A stretch of DNA of 64,000 nt from Aminomonas paucivorans DSM 12260 (GTDB lineage: Bacteria; Synergistota; Synergistia; Synergistales; Synergistaceae), in the NCBI RefSeq assembly GCF_000165795.1, contig NZ_CM001022.1:372001-436000 (forward strand), written 5' to 3'. Below are positions 8,729 to 16,759 of the stretch, one piece after another. The stretch's first letter is position 1; each line of letters begins with the position of its first letter. Below the pieces are notes generated by a model, which had not been told where the DNA came from, searched no databases, and saw nothing but the letters and a program-made list of their open reading frames with translations. The position numbers and the translations under genes were made by a program.

Positions 8729-9300
8729 GATCTGAAACCTCCTTGTCCGTCCCCGTCGGGACGGGAGAATGCCCCCAAGGGGGCGAAGGAGAGGGCCGCC
8801 GGGCGGCACCCCTCCGGATTGCCTTCGTCCACCCCCGCGAAGGGGAGGAAGAGTCCCCGCTCCTCCAGGCAGAGGCGAAGCTGGTCCATGAAGACCCCCG
8901 GTCCGGGGATCCGCCGCGCCTCCGGGACCCCCTCGGCGGGTTCCCCGCCGCAGAAGCCCCCGCAGGTGCACCCCACCCCGCAGCTGGGGCTACCCTCCGG
9001 GCCCACCACCCCCGCCACCCGGAAGCTCTCCCGGAGGGAATCCTCCACCTGGTCCAGCAGGGGCTCCAGGATGCGGCGACAGTGCCGCCGGAAGGGAGGG
9101 GTGTCGTACTGCTCCGAGGTCATCCCCCAGCGCCGCAGGCCCAGGTAGGTGGTCTCGGGACAGGGGAGCTGGATCACCCCGAAGCCCTCCCGGATCAGGG
9201 GGAGCACCAGGGGTTCCAGGACCGCCGGGGCGTCGTTGCCCCGCAGTTTCGCGGAGCCGTTGAGGAGGCAGTGGGCCAGGAGGATCAGCCGACGGGTCAT
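8725..9300 (-). CDS. TudS-related putative desulfidase (CD3072-like)
   Basis: A 191-residue protein related to TudS/DUF523, an Fe-S enzyme family that removes sulfur from 2-thiouracil. The three cysteines spaced like the TudS [4Fe-4S] ligands are visible: C11 (AHCLLNGSAK), C47 (QLPCPE) and C107 (GSPSCGVG). Three more cysteines follow at about 111, 113 and 117 (GCTCGGFC), an unusually cysteine-dense loop. The start overlaps the stop of the upstream ECF S-component, and the stop overlaps the YedF start. The context with an importer S-component suggests the substrate is taken up, then desulfurated. That is inference; the family is named in databases only as putative. Confidence 0.82.
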   Translation of the reverse strand: MTRRLILLAHCLLNGSAKLRGNDAPAVLEPLVLPLIREGFGVIQLPCPETTYLGLRRWGMTSEQYDTPPFRRHCRRILEPLLDQVEDSLRESFRVAGVVGPEGSPSCGVGCTCGGFCGGEPAEGVPEARRIPGPGVFMDQLRLCLEERGLFLPFAGVDEGNPEGCRPAALSFAPLGAFSRPDGDGQGGFRS

Positions 9301-9869
9301 GCTTTGTCGGATGCCTCCCGGGTCCGGTAGCGGGCGGGGAGCCGGGGGAGGAGGAGGGCCACCAGGACGCAGCTGGCCACCTTGTCCACCAGGTTTCCGG
9401 CGATGCGGGGCAGGAAGGCGGCGGTGAAGATGTCCTGGCCGCTCTTCATCAGCCACAGGAAGAGGAAGTCCGTGCCGCCCCCGGTAAGGCCCCCGTAGAT
9501 CCACACGGCGATGGGGGTGCCCACCAGGGGGCACAGCACCGCCAGGACCAGGCCCACGGCGGCTGCCACGGGAACGGAGAAGCGGAAGCGCCGGGCCGCG
9601 AAGCCCACCACGAGCCCCACCGTCACGTTCACCAGGGCGAAGGGGATGTCCCGGGGGTTGGTGAGGACCCCCTGGATCAGGTTGGTGCACAGGCCGATGA
9701 GGGCCCCCTGGAAGGGCCCCAGCAGAGCCGCCCCCAGGATGGTGCCCAGGGTGTCCAGAAAGAGCAGGGGGATCTGGAGGGCCTGGACCGTCGTCCCCAG
9801 GGCCAGGTTGGTCACCACGCAGAGGGCCCCCAGGGTGAGGGCGAAGGTGTTTCGTGCCAAGGCGTTCAC
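9297..9869 (-). CDS. Putative ECF transporter S-component (CD3073-like)
   Basis: A 190-residue membrane protein with about six hydrophobic segments, early ALCVVTNLALG, LLFLDTLGTILGAALLGPFQGALIG and a conserved NPRDIPFALVNVTVG loop, like ECF S-components. Database families place this type next to the TudS-related gene (the CD3072/CD3073 pair of Clostridioides difficile), which is exactly the arrangement here. The start is a GTG at 9869 overlapping the upstream DUF3343 stop (GTGA). Substrate unknown. It lacks its own EcfA/T module in the window, as do bioY and queT. Confidence 0.8.
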   Translation of the reverse strand: MNALARNTFALTLGALCVVTNLALGTTVQALQIPLLFLDTLGTILGAALLGPFQGALIGLCTNLIQGVLTNPRDIPFALVNVTVGLVVGFAARRFRFSVPVAAAVGLVLAVLCPLVGTPIAVWIYGGLTGGGTDFLFLWLMKSGQDIFTAAFLPRIAGNLVDKVASCVLVALLLPRLPARYRTREASDKA

Positions 9870-10192
9870 GTCCTTTCGTCGCCGGAGGCTCCGAGGCCCC
9901 CGCAGGGCCCCTCCCGGAGGGGCCGTCCTTCGCATACCAGGTCCACGGGCACCGAAAGGGCGTCGGCGAAGCGCTGAACCTCCCCTTCCAGGTCCGAGGC
10001 GAAGCGCAGGGCCAGGCCGCAGCTCGCCGCCAGGTGCCGGGGGGTGGGGCAGAGGGCATGGGGCAGCCCCTGTACCCGCAGAGATCGGTGGAGCCGGAAG
10101 CCGTCGGTGGCGGTCCGGAAGAGGGCGTAGCTCCACGGAGGGCCGCTTCCCCCCGTGGACTGCCCCGAAGGGGGAGGTCCGAAACGCTCCAT
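9866..10192 (-). CDS. DUF3343 family putative Se/S carrier protein
   Basis: A 108-residue protein with the DUF3343 core: a short N-terminal strand (SYALFRTATDGFRLHRSL), then ALCPTPRHLAASCGLALRF. Proteins of this kind are annotated as putative selenium/sulfur carriers, based on a conserved cysteine in the S-x-CG segment and on gene neighbourhood. Start ATG at 10192 follows TAGGAG by 6 bases. It is 8 bases after the double-cubane reductase gene and overlaps the ECF S-component gene. The first 20 residues are rich in proline and glycine and may be a linker or a slightly long start. Confidence 0.8.
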   Translation of the reverse strand: MERFGPPPSGQSTGGSGPPWSYALFRTATDGFRLHRSLRVQGLPHALCPTPRHLAASCGLALRFASDLEGEVQRFADALSVPVDLVCEGRPLREGPCGGLGASGDERT

Positions 10193-10200
10193 CCCGTCTC

Positions 10201-11478
10201 CTAACCCAGGTTTTCGAGGAAGGCCTCGATGCGGGTGCGCAGCTGTCCCTCGTCCCCGGGGGTGTAGTCCGTCTCCAGGGAAAGCAGGGGGATGCCCTCC
10301 TGGGCCAGGCGGCGGCGCAGGTTCTCCCCCTCCACCTGGTAGGTGGTGCAGAAGCTCAGGGTGGCGTCCACCACCCCCTGGGCTCCGGTCTCCCGGGCCA
10401 GGCGCACCACGTCGTCGAACCGTTCCTCGTTGGGACTGAAGCAGGCGCAGTGGATCCCGTCCAGGTAGCGGTGGGCCAGGGCGTCCAGGAGGGAGGGCAG
10501 GTCGCGGACCCCCGAGAGGTCGGTGGTGCTCTCGTAGTAGCGGGAGCCGGTGCAGTTCTCCTCCCCCACCACCACGGCGCCGCTGGTCTCGATGAGGTGG
10601 TGGATCTTCCAGTTGGGCACCACCACGGGGGTCCCGGTGAGGAGGACCCGCTTCGTCCCCACGGGGAAGGCCCCCTTTCCCTGGGCGATCCGGGCCAGGC
10701 ACTCCTCCGCCAGCTGGTTCGTCATGGCGGTGTAGCGCGGCACGTCGTCGTAGAAGGCGATCTGGGTGGTCACCAGGGCGTCGGTCCCCGAAAGGGGAGA
10801 GGGGTCGTTTTTGCGGGTTCCGTGGAGTTTCTGGAGGGCCCGCCTCTTGTCGTCCACCCGCCGGGTCGCCTCCAGGAGGTTCTCGTAGGTGAGGGTCCGG
10901 CCGGTGCGGCGCTCCAGCTCCTCCGTCAGCCGCCGGATCTCCTCCCGCCACAGGGCGAAGCCCGCAGGGGACTTGCGATTGGGCAGGTCCATCACGTGCA
11001 TGGGGACGTGCTGCCCCAGGATCTCCCAGGCCTTCTTCTTGCCGTCGCAGGTGTTTTCCCCCACCACCAGGTCCACGGACTGGAAGTAGGGACAGGTGCG
11101 GGAGAGCTTGGCCCCCAGCCCGGCCTTGATGAGGGGGCAGAGGGAGCGGGGCAGCACCTTCTCCCCCGCGGGGACCCAGAACTGGGAGCCCGCACACAGC
11201 CCCACGAGGACGCCCCCCAGGGCGGAGACGATCTCTTCGGGGACGTAGACGCAGAAGGAGCCCACCACCAGGCCACCTCGGGCCTTGTGGTCCGCCAGCT
11301 CCTGGATCCGGAGGCCGTGCACCTCCGCGATGACCATGTTGAAGTAGTCCATCCCCTCGGGGCGGTCGGTCTGGTTCAGGAAGGTCTCCTCGAACAGGGG
11401 GGGGAGAGCCGCGCAGAGCTGATCGTGGGTGTCCAGGTCCATGCCCAGGCTTTCCCACAGGGCGTGGTAATCGGCCAT
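10201..11478 (-). CDS. Double-cubane-cluster anaerobic reductase (2-hydroxyacyl-CoA dehydratase D-like)
   Basis: A 425-residue protein of the HgdB/BcrB-like fold. Family hallmark ENTCDGKKKAWE is at about 141-152, with further cysteines in GSFCVY (76), SLCPLI (114), SRTCPYF (129), ENCTGSRYY, CACFSPNEERF and LSFCTTYQ. Double-cubane-cluster proteins couple ATP-driven electron injection to difficult low-potential reductions; a partner activator ATPase (HgdC-like) is not in the window. It is the first gene of the eight-gene operon. The ribosome site GAGGAGG lies about 12 bases before the ATG, a long spacing. The natural substrate of this family is mostly unknown; here a sulfur or selenium compound is suggested by context only. 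Confidence 0.85.
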   Translation of the reverse strand: MADYHALWESLGMDLDTHDQLCAALPPLFEETFLNQTDRPEGMDYFNMVIAEVHGLRIQELADHKARGGLVVGSFCVYVPEEIVSALGGVLVGLCAGSQFWVPAGEKVLPRSLCPLIKAGLGAKLSRTCPYFQSVDLVVGENTCDGKKKAWEILGQHVPMHVMDLPNRKSPAGFALWREEIRRLTEELERRTGRTLTYENLLEATRRVDDKRRALQKLHGTRKNDPSPLSGTDALVTTQIAFYDDVPRYTAMTNQLAEECLARIAQGKGAFPVGTKRVLLTGTPVVVPNWKIHHLIETSGAVVVGEENCTGSRYYESTTDLSGVRDLPSLLDALAHRYLDGIHCACFSPNEERFDDVVRLARETGAQGVVDATLSFCTTYQVEGENLRRRLAQEGIPLLSLETDYTPGDEGQLRTRIEAFLENLG

Positions 11479-11904
11479 GACGTTCTTGTGCCTCCTCGGG
11501 CGGCGCGCGGCCCCTTTCGGTCAGGGGGGCGCCAGGGGTCAGGGAAAGCCCGGGAGGCCGCGAGAGACGCCGGAGGAGGGACGCCTAGGGACGAGGGGAA
11601 CGGGGAAGGGCGAAGACCGGCGGGTCGGCGGACCTGTCCGGGGAATCCGGGGTCCTTGAGGAACGGGGACATGCATGCCATGCACTGATGGCCGCGGTTC
11701 AAAGGTGTCCGTGGATCATGTCCGTCCCTCCTGTCCCGCCCGAAGGCGTTTCTCGATTCGGGGCCATGATAACAGAGACGAGAGGAAAGGGGGAACGAGA
11801 AAAAGGAGCAAAATCGGCGGCTTGCCAGGAATTTTTATCCCCCCTAGGATGGGCGGACGGCGACGGGTGCCTGTGCCCCGAGCCGCCCGAAGGAGGTCCT
11901 GTCC
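11479..11904. other. 426-bp divergent intergenic region
   Basis: The largest non-coding gap in the window, between the minus-strand sulfur/selenium operon and the plus-strand MATE gene. I see a promoter for the MATE gene (11822-11850) and small inverted repeats (TGCATgccATGCA near 11672; GGACC...GGTCC near 11630-11655). The remaining leader before the operon is long and C/G-rich and contains no recognised riboswitch, tRNA or short gene. A structured leader controlling the operon is possible but unsupported. Confidence 0.5.
11822..11850 (+). promoter_or_regulatory. Promoter of the MATE exporter gene
   Basis: TTGCCA, a 17-base spacer, then TAGGAT: a good vegetative-type promoter 55 bases before the start codon. 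Confidence 0.55.
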
Positions 11905-13251
11905 ATGTCCTCGAACCCCCCCATGGAGACGGAGAGCATTCCCCGCCTCTTGGTGCGCTTTTCCGGCCCCGCCATCGCGGGCCTGCTGGCCCACGCCCTC
12001 TACAACATCACCGACCGGATCTTCGTGGGCCGCACCGTGGGGACCGAGGGGCTGGCAGCCCTCTCCCTGGCCTTTCCCTTCATGCTCCTGTTCATCGCCT
12101 TCGGCATCCTGGTGGGGGTGGGCACCTCCTCCCGCATGGCCATCCAGCTGGGGGAGAAGGACGCTCCCGGCGCCGCCGTCACCCTGGGGACGGGTACGAC
12201 CCTGGGGCTGGTGGGGAGCGTGGCCATCACCTTCCTGGGCTTCCTCGTCCTGGGTCCCCTCCTCCGGGCCAGCGGAGCCTCCGGCCGGGTCTTCGACCTG
12301 GCGAAGGCGTACCTGGAGGTGATCCTCCTGGGGGCGGGCTTCTCCTCCCTGGGCATGGGCTTCACGGCGGTGCTCCGGGCGCTGGGGCGTCCCCGGGTGT
12401 CCATGGCCGCCCAGTTTCTGGGGGCGGGGCTGAACATCCTGCTGGATGCCTGGTGGGTCCTGGGGATGGGGTGGGGGGTCCGGGGGGCCGCCTGGGCCAC
12501 GGTGCTTTCGGAGCTGGCCCTGTGCCTCTGGGCCGCCTGGGTGGTCTTCCGGGGGCAGGATGTGGTGCGGGTGCGCCTCCGCCACCTGGTTCCCCAGGGG
12601 GCGGCGCTGCGGCGCATCGTGGCGGTGGGGTTCCCCCCGGGGGTCATGGAGATGGGCTTCACCCTGGTGGTGGCCCTGATGAACCGACAGGTGCAGCGTT
12701 ACGGGGGGGACGTGGGGCTTTCCGCCATGGGGATCTTCTTCGGCCTGGACGCCCTGTTCTTCCTTCCCGCCCTGGGGGTGGGGGAGGGGGCCCAGCCCCT
12801 CATCGGGTTCAACTACGGGGCGGGGCGACTGGACCGGGTGCGGGCGGTGACCTGGATGGCCGCGTCCGCCGCCACGGTCTACTTCCTGGGGAGCCTGGTG
12901 GTCGTGGAACTCTTCGCGGAGAGCCTGGTGGGGCTGTTCAACGCCACGGACCCCCACCTGACCGAGGTGGCCTCCTGGGGGCTTCGGGTCTGCTACGCCG
13001 GGGCGCCCCTGGCGGGGGTCTCCATCACCGCGGGGTACTTCTTCCAGGGGTTGGGGAAGAGCCGGGCCAGCATGGTCCTCACCTTCTGCCGGTTCACCCT
13101 GTTCATCCTGGTGCCCCTGCTGACGCTGCCGCCTCTCCTGGGGCTCACGGGGGCCTGGCTGGCCCTGCCGGTGGCGGACCTGGGGGGGTTCCTTCTGGGG
13201 GGCTGGATGATGCGCCGGACCCTGGCGAAGCTGGAGTCTCCGGGGAGCTAG
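11905..13251 (+). CDS. MATE family multidrug/metabolite exporter
   Basis: A 448-residue protein with about twelve membrane segments in two homologous halves, typical of MATE (NorM/DinF-like) cation-coupled exporters. Landmarks are LLVRFSGPAIAGLLAHALYNITDRIFVGR at the start, AFPFMLLFIAFGILVGVGTSSRMA, and GEGAQPLIGFNYGAGRLDRV in the second half, all classic for the family. Start ATG has AGGAGGT 7 bases upstream. It is monocistronic and ends convergently with the EAL gene: the two stop codons share the palindrome CTAG. The substrate cannot be read from sequence. Confidence 0.93.
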   Translation: MSSNPPMETESIPRLLVRFSGPAIAGLLAHALYNITDRIFVGRTVGTEGLAALSLAFPFMLLFIAFGILVGVGTSSRMAIQLGEKDAPGAAVTLGTGTTLGLVGSVAITFLGFLVLGPLLRASGASGRVFDLAKAYLEVILLGAGFSSLGMGFTAVLRALGRPRVSMAAQFLGAGLNILLDAWWVLGMGWGVRGAAWATVLSELALCLWAAWVVFRGQDVVRVRLRHLVPQGAALRRIVAVGFPPGVMEMGFTLVVALMNRQVQRYGGDVGLSAMGIFFGLDALFFLPALGVGEGAQPLIGFNYGAGRLDRVRAVTWMAASAATVYFLGSLVVVELFAESLVGLFNATDPHLTEVASWGLRVCYAGAPLAGVSITAGYFFQGLGKSRASMVLTFCRFTLFILVPLLTLPPLLGLTGAWLALPVADLGGFLLGGWMMRRTLAKLESPGS

Positions 13252-15275
13252 AAGTTCTTTGCCTTCAGCAGGGCCTCCAGCTGCAGGGGGGCCTGGGGGC
13301 GGGAGTAGAGGAACCCCTGGATGCAGGTGTAGCCCACCCCCTGGACGGCCTGCCGCTGTTCCGGGGTTTCGATGCCCTCCACCACCGTCTCCAGTCCCAG
13401 AGCCCGGGCCATCTCCAGGATGGCGGACACCAGGGCCAGGTCCCGGGAGTCCTGGGGCAGCCGGGTCACGAAGGACTTGTCCACCTTCAGACCGTCCAGG
13501 GAGAAGTCCCGGAGGTAGGCCAGGGAGGAGTACCCCGTCCCGAAGTCGTCGATGAACACCTTCACCCCCAGGGCGCGGAGTTCCCGGAAGAGGGACTCTG
13601 CTGCCTCCCTCTCCTCCAGCAGGGCGTTTTCGCAGATCTCCACCACCAGGAGTTCCGGGGAGAGCCCGGAGGACGCCAGGGCCTCCCGGATGGTCCGCAG
13701 GGGCTGTCCGTGGCGCAGCTCCGTCCCCGAGAGGTTCACCGAGACGGGGAGGGGCCCCACGGGACCGGAGGCCCATCGGGCGGCCTGGGCGCAGGCTTCC
13801 TGAAACACCCACTCCCCCAGGGGGATCATGAGCCCCGTCTCCTCCGCCACGGGCAGAAAGTCCGCAGGGGGCACGAAGGTCCCTTTCCCGGTGGGCCAGC
13901 GAAGCAGGGCTTCCACCGCCTGGACCCGGTTCGTCTCCGGGTTCACCAGGGGCTGGTAGTGCAGGGTCATGCGGCGCTCCTGGATGGCCCGGCGCAGGCC
14001 GTTCTCCAGGAGGATGCGCCGGGCGAAGCGGTTGTGCAGTTCCTTGTTGTAGAAGACGCACCGGCTTCCCCCGTCGGCTTTGGCTTTCCGGAGGGCCTGG
14101 GATGCCTTGTCCAGGAGCTCCTCCGCCCCGTCCGCGTCCCCCGGGGCCAGGGCCAGGCCCAGGCTCACCCCCACCACCAGCCCCTGAGTCCCGTACTCCA
14201 GGGGTTCCCGGAAGGAGGCGAGGATGCGGTCCGCCAGGGTGGCCAGGGAGGCGGGGGTCGTCGCGTCCGCCACCACCAGGGCGAAGGTGTTGCCGTCCAG
14301 CCGGGCCACCGTGTCGGCGGAGCGCACGTGCTCCTGGATCCGCCGGGTGACCAGGGTGAGGATGCGGTCCCCCTCCCGGTGTCCCAGCAGGGCGTTGATG
14401 TCCCGGAACCGGTTCAGGTCCAGCAGCAGGACCCCCAGGGAGCGGTCGTTGCGCCTGGCCCGCTGGAGCTCCAGGTTCAGCCGGTCCAGGAAGAGGTGGC
14501 GGTTGGGAAGCCCCGTGAGGCCGTCGTGGTACACCTGCCAGGCCAGCCGGGCCTCCTGTTCCTTCTGGGTGGAGAGGTCCACCCCCACCCCCAGGTAGCC
14601 CTGGGGGGTGCCCTCTTCGTCTTGGAGGGCCCGGATGCGGATGCGCTGGGGGAAGGTGGATCCGTCCTTCCGGCGGGTCCGAACCTCCCCTTCCCAGAAG
14701 GCGTTTTCCCGGAGGGAGCAGCGGATGGTCTCGGCGGGGACGCTTTTCGGGTCGATCAGGTCGAAGCCAGCCCGGTCCAGGAGTTCGTCTCGGGCAAAGC
14801 CGGTGCAGCGAAGGAGCGCCGGGTTCATGGAGAGGACTTTCCCCTCCCGATCCATCACCAGGGCGCACTCGTCCATCTCCTCCAGGAGGGTCTCCGTGGC
14901 GGCCAGGCGTTCCCGGGTCCGGCTCTCCTCCGTCAGATCCCGGACCTTCACCAGGACCAGGGAGCCCTCGAAGGGAGCCACCAGAAGCCGGCAGAGGCGT
15001 GGGGGCTTTTCCTCGGGACAGGGGAACTCCAGGGAGTGGACCTTCCCTTCGAGGCGACAGCTTTGGACCATCCCCTCCAGGGCGGGACCCAGCTCCGGGG
15101 GGAGAAGGTCCCTCATGGGGCGGCCCAGGGACCGTTCCGGAGGGGCGAGGAGGGGCGTTTCCCGGCCGGACTCGCACTGAAGGACGCACCCCTCTTCATC
15201 CAGGACGTAGAGGGCATCGGACAAAAGCTGTACCAACCGGTGCATGCGAGGGTCCAGGGCGCTCGGGCTCGTCAT
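13248..15275 (-). CDS. PAS-PAS-degenerate GGDEF-EAL c-di-GMP phosphodiesterase
   Basis: A 675-residue cytoplasmic regulator. Two PAS-like sensor regions (about 12-120 and 125-240) are followed by a GGDEF fold (about 247-405) and an EAL domain (about 420-670). The cyclase signature is DGNTF at 327-331 instead of GGDEF, so this half should not make c-di-GMP. The EAL half looks intact: EAL at 455-457, VNLSG, EICEN, DDFGTGYSS at 576-584, K597 and K600 in LKVDKSF, VVEGIET. Predicted role: degrade c-di-GMP, with the dead GGDEF perhaps sensing GTP. AAAGGAG precedes the ATG. No membrane segment is seen. Confidence 0.9.
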   Translation of the reverse strand: MTSPSALDPRMHRLVQLLSDALYVLDEEGCVLQCESGRETPLLAPPERSLGRPMRDLLPPELGPALEGMVQSCRLEGKVHSLEFPCPEEKPPRLCRLLVAPFEGSLVLVKVRDLTEESRTRERLAATETLLEEMDECALVMDREGKVLSMNPALLRCTGFARDELLDRAGFDLIDPKSVPAETIRCSLRENAFWEGEVRTRRKDGSTFPQRIRIRALQDEEGTPQGYLGVGVDLSTQKEQEARLAWQVYHDGLTGLPNRHLFLDRLNLELQRARRNDRSLGVLLLDLNRFRDINALLGHREGDRILTLVTRRIQEHVRSADTVARLDGNTFALVVADATTPASLATLADRILASFREPLEYGTQGLVVGVSLGLALAPGDADGAEELLDKASQALRKAKADGGSRCVFYNKELHNRFARRILLENGLRRAIQERRMTLHYQPLVNPETNRVQAVEALLRWPTGKGTFVPPADFLPVAEETGLMIPLGEWVFQEACAQAARWASGPVGPLPVSVNLSGTELRHGQPLRTIREALASSGLSPELLVVEICENALLEEREAAESLFRELRALGVKVFIDDFGTGYSSLAYLRDFSLDGLKVDKSFVTRLPQDSRDLALVSAILEMARALGLETVVEGIETPEQRQAVQGVGYTCIQGFLYSRPQAPLQLEALLKAKNF

Positions 15276-15344
15276 GGATGGGACTCCTTTGGTGGCGAAA
15301 GATGAATTTCACGTGGCGACATCGAACTGTCCCCGGATTGCCTC

Positions 15345-15373
15345 ACCATAGCGGAAGTCCTTTTTTCTGTCTA
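15345..15373 (-). promoter_or_regulatory. Promoter of the PAS-GGDEF-EAL gene
   Basis: On the minus strand TAGACA, a 17-base spacer, then TATGGT, about 70 bases upstream of the start codon. Confidence 0.5.
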
Positions 15374-15457
15374 GGATTTTGGGAGGGACCAGAAGGAGAA
15401 GGAAGTCCCGTCGCAAGGGGGAGCGATGTCCCGGGAAAGATGGGCTTCGGGACTCTT

Positions 15458-16759
15458 TTAGGGCTGGATTCGGGGCAGGTCCTCCAGGCGGGTGGTGGCG
15501 GCGGAGGAGCGTTGGGCTTTTCGGGGAGCCCAGGGGCGGTGGGGGTTGCGCAGCATCGCCGGGACCAGGGCTCCTCCCCCCAGCTCCTCGTTGATCCGAT
15601 CCACCGCCGCCATGAGGCGCTGCTTTCGGGAATCCGGGAGGGCGTCCTCTTGGGCGAAAAGGTCTTGCTGCACCGCCCCCTCGGGGGTCAGACGGAGCAG
15701 GAGGATCTCTGCCTTGGCGTAGGGGACCCCGGGGACGTGGATCCGCTCCAGCCCCTCCCGGGTGGCGGCGATGAGGTCCGGGGTGTAGGCGGTGGGACGG
15801 GGAAGGGGGATCTCCGCGCTCCGGGAGAGGTAGGTCCCCCGGTGGCGGCTGGAGGAGGCGGTCACCTGCACCAGCCCCGCCCGAAGGCCCTGGGCGCGAA
15901 GCTGTTCCCCCGCGGTGGCGGCGAAGGAGGCCAGGGCCTCCCCCAGGTCCTCCTTGCGGCAGGTGTCCCGCCCGAAGGACCGGGACACCTGGATGCTCTT
16001 CTGCGGGGTCTCTCTGGTCTCCAGGGGGAGACAGGGGATGCCCCGGAGTTCCCACACCAGGTTGAGCCCCCGGACGGTGAGGTGCTGGAGGACCCAGTGG
16101 TCCGGCATGTCCCGAAGTCTGCGGGCGGATCGGATGCCCCGGCGTCGCAGCCGGGGGGCCAGGCGGCGTCCCACCCCCCAGATCTCCTCCACCTCCAGGT
16201 CCTCCAGGAAGCGGTCCCGCTCCACCGGGGAGAGGGTGGCCAGGTCGAAGACTCCTTCCGCCTCGGGGTGCCTCTTGGCGAACCCCGCCGCGGCCTTCGC
16301 CAGGGTCTTGGTGGGGGCCAGGCCCACGGACACGGGGATGTGGATCTCCCGGAGGACCCGCCTCCGGACCTCCCGCATGCGTGCCTCCGGGTCCTCCAGG
16401 GCGGCGATCTCCAGGGAGAGGAAGGCTTCGTCCACGGAATAGACCTCCAGCCGGTCCGTGCAGGTTTCCAGGACCGCCATCATCCGTCGGGAGATGTCCC
16501 GGTAGAGTTCGAAGTTGGAGGAGAAGGCCGTCACCCCGTGGTGGACGCAGAGCCCCCGGATCTCGAAGAAGGGGACCCCCATGGGGATGCCCAAGGCCTT
16601 GGCCTCGTCGGACCGGGAGACGACGCACCCGTCGTTGGAGGAGAGCACCACCACGGGCCTGCCCGCCAGGTCGGGGCGGAAGATGCGCTCGCAGGACACG
16701 AAGAAGTTGTTGGCGTCGCAGAGGGCCACCCGGCGGGGAAGGGGTTCAGCGGGGGTCAT
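15458..16759 (-). CDS. umuC: Y-family DNA polymerase, UmuC-like
   Basis: Translesion DNA polymerase, 433 residues, the usual UmuC length. Catalytic acidic residues are visible in DANNFF (D15) and YSVDEAF (D110, E111); ERIFRPDL and SSNDGCVVSRS mark the UmuC rather than the DinB branch. A helix-hairpin-helix region follows (IWGVGRRLAPRLRRRGI) and a little-finger domain. The last ~100 residues include the AEILLLRL...DLF motif common in UmuC. It overlaps the preceding small UmuD-like gene by 14 bp. Likely damage-inducible, but I see no clear LexA box. The 182 bases downstream, up to the next gene, hold only a weak 6-bp stem. Confidence 0.92.
   Translation of the reverse strand: MTPAEPLPRRVALCDANNFFVSCERIFRPDLAGRPVVVLSSNDGCVVSRSDEAKALGIPMGVPFFEIRGLCVHHGVTAFSSNFELYRDISRRMMAVLETCTDRLEVYSVDEAFLSLEIAALEDPEARMREVRRRVLREIHIPVSVGLAPTKTLAKAAAGFAKRHPEAEGVFDLATLSPVERDRFLEDLEVEEIWGVGRRLAPRLRRRGIRSARRLRDMPDHWVLQHLTVRGLNLVWELRGIPCLPLETRETPQKSIQVSRSFGRDTCRKEDLGEALASFAATAGEQLRAQGLRAGLVQVTASSSRHRGTYLSRSAEIPLPRPTAYTPDLIAATREGLERIHVPGVPYAKAEILLLRLTPEGAVQQDLFAQEDALPDSRKQRLMAAVDRINEELGGGALVPAMLRNPHRPWAPRKAQRSSAATTRLEDLPRIQP

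Noticed and set aside
5744-11478. In-frame TGA read as selenocysteine in the selenium-linked operon
   Set aside because: All genes end at stops that fit family lengths and overlap the next start; no internal TGA had to be invoked.
11479-11821. Selenocysteine tRNA or other tRNA in the long intergenic gap next to the sulfur/selenium operon
   Set aside because: A GGTTCAAA-like string exists near 11696 but no acceptor stem or cloverleaf pairs with it.
11688-15305. A 1205-codon open frame overlapping the MATE and EAL genes
   Set aside because: Its translation is low-complexity and lies across two clear genes on both strands; a by-product of base composition.
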